NCBI RefSeq assembly: GCF_035582795.1
Contig: NC_134365.1
Location: 41,024,135 to 41,088,134, forward strand
DNA from: Mycteria americana
Taxonomy: Eukaryota > Chordata > Aves > Ciconiiformes > Ciconiidae
DNA: 64,000 nucleotides
Reading direction: 5' to 3'
Part shown: one piece after another, positions 13,501-23,678 of the stretch
Layout: the number at the start of each line of letters is the position of its first letter
Position numbering within the stretch: the stretch's first letter is position 1
Made by a program: the position numbers and the translations under genes
Notes under the pieces: model-generated
Seen by the model: only the letters and a program-made list of their open reading frames with translations
Database searches by the model: none
What the model was told of the DNA's origin: nothing

Positions 13501-14749
13501 TACCCTCTGGGTTATATTTTCAAAGTATACATTTCAACAGTATAAAATGTCCCGTAAGCCCCATGCCAACACCACCAGCACCACACATAGTAGGACATTT
13601 TTGCATTGGCATGAACAATCCTGGCACCTCCCTTCCTGTGGTTTTGCTTTTTCTGTACACAGGCATTTAGATTTAAATTTTGGGAGAAAATGGTATTTAT
13701 GTATCTATCCATATAACATCTACATCACTGCTGGTGCAATGTAAATAACACTGTTAATAAATAACAATAAAATTATGCTCGTTTTGTTTTTTACATTGCC
13801 TTTATGTTAATCCTAACCAATGCTGTATTGATTTTATATTTCTTAAATCTTTTTCTATTTTAAAGTCCTCAGCAGTGTGGGCATCTATTGTAGCAGAGTA
13901 GTTCTTGAACCTCATCATAATGGGTATATTCTCAATACCAGTAGCCTTTCTGGCACTCTCACCAGAGTATTCATGATACATTTACCATAGCGTGGTGAGT
14001 AATACACATTTAGGATCTGTTTTCCTCTATTATATTTCATATCACTCTAAAAACCACCAGAAAACACCTACCATAAGCAGAATATTTCTTTTGGACATTG
14101 TATTGTTTCTATAATGTAAATTTTTCTTGAGAATAGATTGTCTCTTTACCCTGTTAGGCTGAAGGATTCCTTTTGATCGGAATCCACTCTTGGTTTGACT
14201 GACTAGAGACCCATACTTACCAAAAATTCTCATTGGCTTGGCTCACCAGGATGTTGGAGAACACAAACCTTCCCCAACATATTAAAGATGCAGTAACAAA
14301 AGGAATAATAAAAATGATATGTTAAATGCAATTCAGAGAGGAAAAATTACAGGTTTTAACGAAAGGATCACATAAAGATAGTCCCAGACAATCAGGGATG
14401 ATGGACCAATGCTCTTTCTCCAGTCTTTTTTTGATAGAATCCTTCTACTTAGCAACAGCTATACACATTTTATGAAAAAATGTTTTTATTCTATCAGAAT
14501 TATTATAGTTTCATAAGTATAAGTTGAATCACAGATAACTATGCTTCTTTAAGAAAATCAGCATTTGAAAATTATTCTAAAATAACCTTCTTTGGTAGAA
14601 GACCTGCACAAAACTAGAAGCGAATCACAGGCACAAGAGGTTTTGGCATAGACAGAGCATACGTACAGGAACAGAGATGAAAGGGCTACTTGGCTTTTGA
14701 GAAAACTTGTCCCTTGCAAGCATATATAATCCTCACCACAGCTGAATAC
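10538..14749. other. Intergenic, no gene recognised
   Basis: About 4.2 kb of AT-rich sequence with no credible coding frame. It holds an A-rich patch at about 11634-11665 and a three-unit 13-bp tandem repeat at 13156-13194. Confidence 0.5.
13156..13194. repeat. Three-unit 13-bp tandem repeat
   Basis: Units CTCTTAATGTGAT, CTCTTAGTGTGAT and CCCTTAATGTGGT are contiguous, each differing from the first by one to three bases. This is a small minisatellite-like expansion without an obvious function. Confidence 0.85.
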
Positions 14750-15321
14750 AGGGAAGTGACCGTGCCCCTGTACTCGGCACTGGTGAGGCCGCACCTCGAA
14801 TACTGTGTTCAGCTTTGGGCCCCCCACTACAAGAGAGACATTGAGGTGCTGGAGCGTGTGCAGAGAAGGGCAACGAAGCTGGTGAAGGGTCTGGAGCAGA
14901 AGTCTGATGAGGAGCGGCTGAGGGAACTGGGGTTGTTTAGCCTGGAGAAAAGGAGGCTGAGGGGAGACCTTATCGCTCTCTACAACTGCCTGAAAGGAGG
15001 TTGTAGAGAGGTGGGGGTCGGTCTCTTCTCCCAGGTAACAAGTGATAGGACAAGAGGAAATGGCCTCAAGTTGCGCCAGGGGAGGTTTAGACTGGATATT
15101 AGGAAATTTTTCTTCACCGAGAGGGTTATCAAGCATTGGAACAGGCTGCCCAGGGAAGTGGTTGAGTCGCCATCCCTGGAGGTATTTAAAGGACGTTTGG
15201 ATGAGGTGCTTAGAGACATGGTGTAGTGGTGGTTTTGGCAGTGTTAGGTTTATGGTTGGACTCGATGATCTTAAAGGTCTTTTCCAACCTATATAATTCT
15301 GTGATTCTGTGTGATTCTGTG
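14750..15321 (+). mobile_element. CR1 LINE 3' end, forward, well preserved
   Basis: This is a 5'-truncated CR1 whose final 156 or so codons of ORF2 are still open (to the TAG at 15224-15226), followed by the 3' UTR and terminal octamers GTGATTCTGT ending at 15321. The conserved ends of the protein are recognisable: [13 protein letters not shown] near the start, [12 protein letters not shown], then [21 protein letters not shown] near the C-terminus. This is the region after the reverse transcriptase domain. An intact frame suggests a relatively young insertion. The frame opening at 14690 includes about 20 codons of flanking sequence and is not a real start. The left boundary is approximate. 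Confidence 0.93.
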
Positions 15322-18300
15322 AATAATAGAAACATTTCTTTAATATACAATCCATAGGTTTTACGCATAAAAATGTTTTCTTTATCACAGATCACCTTGT
15401 CTGAGCATGAATATATGGAAAAGTTTCGATGACAAATGTAAAAAATGAAACTGAAGATCAAAATTATCCAGCTCTTTATAACAAACAAACAAACAAAAAT
15501 TATACGTGGGATTTAAACAGATGTCTTCCATGTGTAGGCTGCTCATATTTTCCCACTCATTGTAGTGTTTCTGTATACAGTTATACTGCATGATATACAA
15601 TTTTAAAATGCCAGAGAACTGTCATACACTACACTTGTTTTCATTGGGTGAACAACCTATGCCAGAGCTCCTTGATCAAACACCATGCAACAGTCACACA
15701 AAATTCTATTAAATAGAACAGAAAAAACTTTGCTATCAACACTCACACTTACTGTAAATATTATCTTCTTACTCAACTGATCTGCTTCCTCTCTGATTAT
15801 TGGGTTTGTATCTACTGACTTTATTGACATAATAACCTTTGCTTAACTTTATTTCTGTAAGCCCCATAGAACCATTACTAAAAAGTGCTTATGACTAGAT
15901 TTACTCATATTTATGCAGAAGTACAGAGTTGTTTGCTAATTCTACTCAGACTTGTTTTTTTCAGCCCTATTGAAGAAAATAGAATTACATGGAAATCACC
16001 AAGAGACTAACTTACCCTCCACAAACTTTTATAACTGGTGAGAAAATGCAGTCAGGAAAGATCTCATTTTCATTATTTGCTCTCACAGGGTATTTGCAGC
16101 ACTGGCAGTTTACACAACACATTTTTTTCTCTATAAACTGAGCTCTTTTATTTTTTGAATTGTTGAGACTCCGCAAACATGGAACATAGTGATATCCGTT
16201 TTATTCACTTTTCAGATTAAAAGTAAGCTTTGACTGTTCTTGAAAATCCCTTCCCAATTCCATGGTTCATGAAGCACAAACCGCCCCACCATGTGAGCTG
16301 TGCCTTCACGTACCCCTGACCTACTCCAGTTTCCTGGCCTATCTTCACAGCCCAAAGAGAATTACAGAAGATAAGTTCTGATACAGTCGAGTGGCTACAG
16401 GGTACTGAAAGCGACATTAAATAAATGAACTATTGTTAGCTATCAGTTTGACTCTCTGCCAACCAGCTAAATGAATCACTTTGAAAAATTAAACAAGAAG
16501 AGGTTTAATTTGACATGACTGTTGTTTGACTTTCCGCTTTTTTGTTTTAGTAGGGACTCAATGCTGATGCCATGCCATGCCAGCCAGAGAATAAGAGAAT
16601 AAGCACCAGATATCTGTCCATTGCCAACCCATAATTAATGCATTAAACCTTTTTATTTTTCACTTCTATTGTTTGCCATTAGAAATGTGTAGTGCAGACC
16701 CACAAGTCTACAATAAAGCCCCTGGATATTTCACAATTAAAACTTCTCTATCCTCTTAAAATGTTTAGCTGTTTTTCTTTGCTCTTTATCTAGTAAATAA
16801 GCCTGGAGGGATACCGAATACAGATAGCTAAACAATTCCAGTTCTTTTAGCAGTTTATATGTGCCCTTCAATCTCTTTGAAAAGGCAAAGGGCACGGGAG
16901 GCAGGATTGCTGCAATAAAATGTTTTTTACAGTGAATTTGGCTTGGTTGTATAAAATATTAATGTTGGAGTAAATCACCAGTTTGGCAAGTAAAGTTAGC
17001 AAGAGGTCTGCTGCCTGACCATTTACAGTTTTATGTTTCTTCTCTTCAATAGGTTTCTTTTCCTTATTGCTACTTACAGTAAACACCCTGGGCCAAATTT
17101 TCCACCCTGTTATAGCATGCGACGACACTGTCATTAATTCAGTAACACTGGTGTAACCAAGGCAGAAGAATTTGCTCTTCACATTTATAGGCTGCCCTTC
17201 ATCTGAGAATATCAAAGAACAAGCCTGACCAAAATCACGTTCCAAGATCTAAACGCTCCCAAACTTTGGGAAAGTACAGAGCCAGCCTTCGCAGCCAGAC
17301 CCATTTCTGATCCACATTTAAGGCACTTCTGCCTTCAACCGAGAGGTGCAAATTAGTTACAACACTCCCTACACAGAACGGGAACATTGAGAATTATTAA
17401 AACCTGAGGTTTGTTTCAAAATCAATTTCTCATTTAGAGACATAATTGTGGTTCTAGCAGGCATAGACCCAAAACAGTTCTGAATATTTTATTTTCTGCT
17501 TAGTGAAAACCCAATTGCATCAGTAGTTTTGCCTGAAAGAAAAAAAAACTATCTAAGGAACTTGAAAACTTAGTTCAAGTTGGCTGTAGAAAGAATTAAA
17601 CAAAATAAACTGTTACTATGATACGCGTTATTTCATGTGTTCTAATCACAACAGCAGAAAACCATTTCAGTTTCTTAAGTCAATCAATCAATTCAGTCAA
17701 TGTGATATATTTCCTGCAGCATTCAGAAAGTGAAAAGTGAAAAATACAAAACTTCCATCACTACAGAAGTGAGAAATAATTCATTATTTTAAAAGAACCT
17801 GCAGTAGGGGTCATTTTTACTGAGGACAAGTGGCTTCCATTGCAAGAGTTTCTTTAAAGCATGCCCTTGCCTGCTTATGGACCCTAGTTCTGCCAGATAC
17901 GGAACTCGCCTGGGCAAATGGCTGGGCTGCTGCGAAGACACCACGGCCTGTTTCAACTTGTGGTGATGGAAATAACAGGCACAGCTCTTCTTCAGTCCCT
18001 GCAGAGGAAGCCAGGGAAGGTCAGTGAAGCTTCCTATGACTTTGCTCATGAGAAGACAATAAAACCACAATTTTTCAAGCTACTAGTAATAGTACTGATT
18101 TTAAAAAAAGAAAATTGTAAAGATGAATATAGGCTAGGGAATGACTTGGTAGAAGTAAATCTTGAACTGAATTAATTGCCTTTAATTTTTCTCATCGATT
18201 TCTAAAAACTATCAGGGTGGGGAGGGGGAGAAAGAATAATTAAATAGAAAATACACAGCTGGGAAATTGAAATACCCCCACCTTGGCATGGGACAACACC

Positions 18301-20334
18301 CCCTCTCTACACAGAAGTCAGCTGTGGGGCAGATTTAGATAAGAACATTTCTAAAAGCAGTAAGCCTGCTTATGTTGTCCTAAAATATGAGCAGAATGCT
18401 AATGGAGCAGAGTCAGGCTCTGTTTCATGGACCTCCCGCTGAGTTCATGCTTCATGCACTACACAAAAAGAAAAGTTTTGCATGTTAGGCTAAAATTAAC
18501 TCTTCCTTTTCTTCCCTCAAAATGAAGAAAAGAGGCATTATGCATGATGCTGCTGTGGTCCTGGGAATCCAATTCCCTCAGCTGCTGTCAACAGCACTGG
18601 CCAGACTGTGAGGAGCAGTGCAACTACCAACAGCAGCTCCTCTGCCATCAGTGTCACAAGCTGGGCAGTCCTTCCAGCAAAAGGATTGCCAGTCTTGGAA
18701 ATCTGCTAGGCAGATTTCCATCTGCCTAGATCACCCCCAGGAGCTGCTGAAAAGCTGCGTCAGAGCTGCCTTCTCTGGCACAAGGTTTTATGGATATCCA
18801 TCTGAGGAATCCTCTTGACAGACTGACCTCCATATTTAAGTGAATTTTAATGTTGGGTTAGAAATGAATGGATGGTAAACAGTGAAAACATCAGACATCC
18901 TCCTCTCTCAGAATGAGTGACTAAAAACAAGCCACCTATCTATCTGCAGTCTTTTCTATGCCTCAAATATCTGTTCCCTTACCACTTGTATTTTACAGGC
19001 TGAAATTATTCACTGAATATTTACCAGGAGGCAACATCTACTTCTTTATTTTCTGGGGGCAATAGTTTTATAAAATGAATCTGAGCTGTAAACTCTTAAA
19101 CCCCAGATTAGCCACTTTCATGTTTTCTAGTGTTTAGCGTCTGAGAGCAACCAAAAAGGTCAATAATAGCTGTTTAATGCTTTAGTGCTCTTGACAGACT
19201 AACTGTAGGTTCTCTGTTTTGAAAGGAGGGAGAGATTTATAAGCTTTAAAAGCAAGAATAGTATTTGCAAGTTCCTGAACATTACACTTTTTCCTTTTAA
19301 TATATATCCATATAATTTTGAATAGTAGTAATATAATTGTTATTTGAAGTTTCCCCTGAGAAAATGTAGAACTATTGTATTCACCTTTTAGAACATTTCT
19401 TCTAACAAAAGAAATATGTGTACACAGCTTCTAGGTCAACATTCTTCAGAAGAAAGTCCCTGTGTATTTTTGTAACAACTGCCCTTTCTTTCCATTTCAT
19501 TCCCGCTACAAATCTCAGATTAGTATGTGCTAAGAAGCGGGGATTTTGTGGTGTTTGAGATTAGATTAATTAGCTTTGCAAAATCTAATTAACATGCACA
19601 GAAACGCATATGTTACAACCTACTAATGTATACCATACCTCACAAAAGCAATAATGAGACCTTAAAAAAATCATACCAAAGAAACCAAAAACCCTCAAAC
19701 CTTTTGTTTGGAGTATCTGAGCCCGAGGAGTAGGGAAGGAAGAAAAAAGTTACATTTGACATCTGTACAGACCATCATGAACCTTTAAGTTTTGTTTACT
19801 CAAAAGTGAAAAAGAGACAACACATGCCGTAGTATGGAGTCTGAAGAAGACTAAAGAGTATCATCTTTTCCTCAGGGGCTCCATGCAAAAGCACACTTGA
19901 ACACAGGCACTAGCATTCTCTAAAGCCTTTGTGCTGTATCCAGGAAGGATGCAAGCATTTAAAGCAGGACTGAAGTTGGAACTGAGGCCCTGAGACCAAA
20001 ACTGGGATCCAAATAAGACTCATCAGCTGTTGAAGTTGCTTAAATTCAGCCAGTATATACTTTTGATTCAGTGTTTTCTCTGCCATTGCCAGCCTAGATA
20101 TGGTCAGGATCCAGAAAAAAACATGTTCCACTAGCTTAAAATCTCTGAGTAACTGAATGCAACAGACATTGAGAGAGACATTTAAAACATATTCAAGGAA
20201 CTGGACTTTCTAGAGGCAGCAGTTGTGAGCCATCAGGTTTTTTTTTTTTAATACCCAGAGGGGGGAGCACCCCTTTTTACACAAGATCTTACAGCATTTA
20301 CCCCAGAAGTGAGAAATGCAAATTCAAACACTTA
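15322..20334. other. Intergenic, no gene recognised
   Basis: About 5 kb, AT-rich, with a short (CAAA)n run at about 15480-15497. Frames on both strands are short and carry no recognised motif. Frames around 17.8-18.8 kb are slightly GC-richer but show nothing identifiable. Confidence 0.5.
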
Positions 20335-20339
20335 AGGAC
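20335..20339. repeat. Target-site duplication of ERV copy 1 (left)
   Basis: AGGAC directly precedes the element and recurs exactly at 24252-24256. Confidence 0.85.
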
Positions 20340-20489
20340 TGTCGTGGTTTAACCCCAGCCAGCAACTAAGCACCATGCAGCCGCTCACTCACTCCCCCCC
20401 CGCCTAGTGCAATGGGGGAGAGAATCAGAAGAGTAAAGTGAGAAAACTCATGGGTTGAGATAAGAACAGTTCAATAACTGAAATAAAAT
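20340..20489 (-). repeat. Remnant of 3' LTR, ERV copy 1
   Basis: About 150 bp of the LTR end (TGTCGTGGTTTAACCCCAGCC at the left edge) remain, corresponding to the 3' terminal part in element orientation. The rest of the LTR was lost in the deletion that brought pol next to the microsatellite. Confidence 0.85.
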
Positions 20490-20541
20490 TCTTATTATTA
20501 TTATTATTGTTATTAATAATAATAATAATAATAATAATAAT
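20490..20541. repeat. TTA/TAA inverted microsatellite at deletion junction
   Basis: A (TTA)n run is followed by a (TAA)n run, so the two halves are reverse complements and could fold into an AT hairpin. It sits exactly between the LTR remnant and the truncated RT. The 5' LTR of the same element has an ATA/ACA-rich microsatellite at the equivalent place (about 23830-23880). Confidence 0.85.
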
Positions 20542-21075
20542 CCATTGGGATCTGACGACGTCCACCTTGCCATTTTATTCCTAAAAACTGGATCTCCTGT
20601 GCAGGTCCCTTGACCTTACTTTGTTTTATGGCAAAACCGGCCTTCAGAAGGATTTGGACTATTTTCTGCCCTTTCTCAGAAACCTCTTCTGCGGTGTTGC
20701 CCCACGATGATGCCATCAATGTATTGCAGGTGTTCCGGAGCCTCACCCTGTTCCAGCGCAGTCTGGGTCAGTCCATGGCAAAAGGTAGGGCTGTGTTTCC
20801 ACCCCTGGGACAGTCGGTTCCAGGTGTGCTGGACGCCCCTCCAAGTGAAAGCAAACTGTGGCCTGCACTCTGCTGCCAAAGGGGTTGAGAAAAATGCATT
20901 AGCAGTATCAATTGTGGCATGCCACTTGGCTGCCTTTGACTCCAGTTCGTATTGAAGTTCCAGCATGTCCGGCACGGCAGCACTCAGCAGCGGCGTGACT
21001 TCGTTCAGGCCACGATAGTCCACTGTTAGTCTCCACTCTCCATTGGACTTTGGCACTGGCCATATGGGACTGTTA
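20542..21075 (-). pseudogene. pol: Partial reverse transcriptase, ERV copy 1
   Basis: The first half of RT is recognisable. The frame at 21056-20676 has the conserved block LTVDYRGLNEV, the TIDTANAFF catalytic-aspartate region (Asp in DTANAFF) and the active-site region read as YIDG rather than the usual YxDD. The frame then breaks, and the next part (WGNTAEEVSEKGQKIVQILL, QFLGIKW) continues in a different frame at 20746-20542, where the microsatellite truncates it. QFLGIKW is the thumb-type block shared with ERVL pol. Copy 2 has the same YIDG and the same frame break. Class III (ERVL-like) is inferred from motif resemblance. Confidence 0.88.
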
Positions 21076-21639
21076 AAGGGTGAGCGAGTCTTGCTGATCC
21101 TTGGCTCCTTGGCTCTCCAGCCAACAAATCAGCTTATGGATGGGAATGAGGGAGTCTCGGTGGCTGCGATATTGCTGCCGGTGCACCGCTGTGGTAGCGA
21201 TCGGCACCTGTTGTTCGTTGACCCTCAGCAACCCCAGAAAAGAAGGGTCCTTCGAGAGACCGGGCAGGGGAGACAGCTGTTTAATTTCCTCCGTCTCCAA
21301 GGCAGCTATACCAAAAGCCCACCGGTACCCTTTTGGGTCCTTGAAATACCCTCTCCTGAGGTAGTCTATGCCAAGGATGGACGGAGCCTCTGGGCCACTC
21401 ACAATGGGGTGCTTGTGCCACTCATTCCCAGTTAGGCTCACTTCGGCCTCCAGTACAGTTAGCTGTTGGGGTCCGCCTGTCAATCCAGAAATACAGATGG
21501 ATTTTGCCGCTTTCCAGCTTGATGGCATTAGGGTACACTGTGCACCGGTGTGTACTAGAGCCCTGTACTCCTGTGGGTCTGATGTGCCAGGACATCGAGT
21601 CCACACAGCCCAGTAAACGCGGTTGTCCCTTTCCTCCAC
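21073..21639 (-). pseudogene. pro: Retroviral protease region, ERV copy 1
   Basis: An open frame of 188 codons. The aspartic protease signature is present, but the catalytic position is His (LVHTGAQCTLMPS) instead of Asp. A flap-proximal and C-terminal block (SILGIDYLRRGYF) follows, where an aspartic protease of this type has its ILG...D segment. The C-terminal third (residues about 135-188) leads towards RT. The frame ends at 21073 and RT continues in another frame. Loss of the catalytic Asp predicts an inactive protease. Copy 2 has the same His. Confidence 0.85.
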
Positions 21640-21660
21640 CTGGCTGGAGGCAGGGCCCCT

Positions 21661-23168
21661 CTAGACCTGGTCATTATATTTGTTACTCACTTCTTGTAAA
21701 TACAAATCAGAAGTCCCTTTATTAAGATTGGAAGTAGGATCAGCTGTTCTACTCTGTCTGGGGAACTGCTCACTGGAAAGTGGAGCAGCAAGTTTCCTGG
21801 AGGAACCCCCTTGTGTGATTGTTTTTCCTTGCAACTCACGTACCCGCGCCTCTAGGGTCGAGGTAGATTTTCCATCCCACTTCCTCATGTCCTCTCCATG
21901 GTCACAGAGGTAAAACCACAGGGTGGCCCGTGGTGTGTACTCACTACATCCTCTCTTTTGTGCAGAGGGACGCTTACTCCTAATGGCTGAGATACTGGTC
22001 CATACAGGTGGGGAGTAGGGCATATCCTCTTTGAATTGCTGGAACTCCCAGGACAGTTTCTTCACAGTCGAGACGCAGGCCCATAGGGAGGAAGAGAGAC
22101 TTTCTTCGTATTGCCTGTGTTGGCCAGCCAATTCATCCATGTCTGTTCCCCTCCGTCTTTCCAGGTCATTATGGCCAATGAGTTCGCATTTGAGGATGGA
22201 GTGCTTCGTACCACCTTCCGCAACACAGGTCGTGTGCACCTGACTTCATCTGGATCTTTGGATAACTGCTCGTTGTCCGGGTCATCATAGGCCACCTCCA
22301 GCACAGCTAATTCCCTCAGGTACTGGATACCTCTCTCCGTGGTGGTCCACTTGCCTGGGTGACATATAACATCTTCCTTGAAGGGATACTTTCCTTCACA
22401 CCTAACAGGAGTTGCCTCCAGAGGCTGAGGGCTTGTGCCCCTTTTCCAACTGCTTTGTCAATGCTCCCTTCCCTAGAAAGGGATCCCAGCTGCTTGGCTT
22501 CCCTACCCTCTGATTCCAGGCTACTGGCCCCGTTATCCCAGCATCAGACCAGCCAGGTGACAACATGCTCGCCTGGACGATGACTGAAATCTTTTTGCAT
22601 ATCTCGCAAGCTCACTCAGGGATAGGGATCGAGTGGTTACCATGTCATTTGTGGGTTCTGCCTCCTCCTCCTCCTGTTCACGTGATGGCCCTGGTTCATC
22701 TTCATCCCTTACTAAACAAGCTGATTTTCTTGTGTATTTCTTCTTGTGTATAGGGACAACTGATACTGGCACAGGTTGGTTCTCTGGTTCAGCCACAGTA
22801 CCTGTTGGGGGGGGGTGGAGTAGCTGCAGTGACTGTCGTTTTGTCGTCAGATCCAAAGACATTCTCTGCTCCTTGAGGGTGATGAATAGTGTTGAGCAGA
22901 GGGCTTGGTAGGCATGGGCCAGGCCCCAGCACGTTGCAGTGATTTGTGTCTCTCTGGAATTGCCAGGGTGACAGCATACTTTTTCCAAATACTTTACTAG
23001 TTTTTCAGGATTCTGCACTTGTTCAGGGGTGAAGTTCCAAAACAGTGGAGGTGCCCACTGTCCTACGTACTTGCCCATACTATCCCACACATCCTGCCAC
23101 TCATAACTATCTAGCCTTGGGGCAGAACTCTGGATGATATTCTTAAATTGCTTATTAACCTTAGACAA
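21661..23168 (-). pseudogene. gag: gag, frame-broken, ERV copy 1
   Basis: The N-terminal part is open from 23168 (first codon TTG); the first in-frame ATG is at about 23078, giving a Met-Gly start (MGKYVGQWAPPLFWN) that could be myristoylated. A low-complexity acidic and proline/glutamate segment follows (about 22640-22900, EQEEEEAEP). The frame breaks near 22605; the middle part is in other frames, and the C-terminal 192 codons (22239-21661) include LWFYLCDHGEDMRKWDGK and a basic, serine-rich tail. No CCHC zinc knuckle was seen. Assignment as gag rests on position between leader and protease plus homology to copy 2. Confidence 0.8.
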
Positions 23169-23171
23169 AAT

Positions 23172-23588
23172 CTAAACAATATTCCCAAGAAATACCAATA
23201 GCAGTATGTTAACTACCCAAGGATGTTCAAGATACTGAAAAGTTGTTGTAATGAAGGAGGAAACATCATAGAAGAAGGAAGAAAAGGTGCCATTCTGTAT
23301 TTCCTCCATAAAAAACCTCTCAGAGGAAGAGGTATAATTGCTAATTGTCTCCATTAGGTGGTACCCAAAGTACAGTAATGGCTTCAGTACAAAACTCAAA
23401 TACCAGATTAAGCTCAAGGCTAGTGATTTAATAACAAATCTCCCAGGCAAAACATGACTAATCACTGCAGAGCACAGCAAACTGCAAAAACCAACACCAG
23501 TCTTTAACATGTACAGCAAAAAAAAGAGCATGTTGCAGATCAGACAAACTAATATCGAGAACAGATGAATCAATATTGTGACCGGCAA
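23172..23588 (-). CDS. Hydrophobic membrane leader frame upstream of gag, ERV copy 1
   Basis: An open frame of 138 codons lies between the primer-binding site and gag. Not recognised as any known retroviral protein. It is very hydrophobic, with predicted membrane segments at about residues 4-28, 32-48, 52-76 and 122-137. A polar stretch at 80-120 carries two N-glycosylation sequons (Asn84-Tyr-Thr, Asn99-Gly-Thr). The first codon is TTG; the first ATG is codon 20. It ends at TAG (23172-23174) in the same frame as gag, so reading through that stop would fuse it to Gag. Copy 2 has a homologous frame. The layout recalls glyco-Gag leaders of gammaretroviruses, which start at a non-AUG codon. This is an analogy, not demonstrated homology; it may not be translated. 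Confidence 0.45.
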   Translation of the reverse strand: MPVTILIHLFSILVCLICNMLFFLLYMLKTGVGFCSLLCSAVISHVLPGRFVIKSLALSLIWYLSFVLKPLLYFGYHLMETISNYTSSSERFFMEEIQNGTFSSFFYDVSSFITTTFQYLEHPWVVNILLLVFLGNIV

Positions 23589-23652
23589 CTGTTAACAGAT
23601 ACAAATTCCTTAACATGCTCTGGTTAATCTGTTATTATCTCAAACCCTTTGT

Positions 23653-23670
23653 GCCCTATGTTGGGCGCCA
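23653..23670 (-). promoter_or_regulatory. Primer-binding site, tRNA-Lys type, ERV copy 1
   Basis: On the reverse strand this reads TGGCGCCCAACATAGGGC, 8 nt after the 5' LTR end. It differs at two positions from the site used by lysine-tRNA-primed retroviruses (MPMV-like). ERVL elements are usually described as leucine-primed, so the combination with an ERVL-like pol is notable. Confidence 0.75.
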
Positions 23671-23678
23671 AAAAGGAC

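Noticed and set aside
14558-15388. 276-codon frame on the reverse strand
   Set aside because: It is the antisense of the forward CR1 ORF2 end and its flanks; the forward reading has the recognisable CR1 protein.
15480-15497. (CAAA)n run as a possible retroposon tail
   Set aside because: No upstream retroposon body or target duplication was found; treated as simple sequence.
20610-22243. Forward-strand frames inside ERV copy 1 (and equivalents in copy 2)
   Set aside because: They are shadows of the reverse-strand gag, pro and RT sequences.
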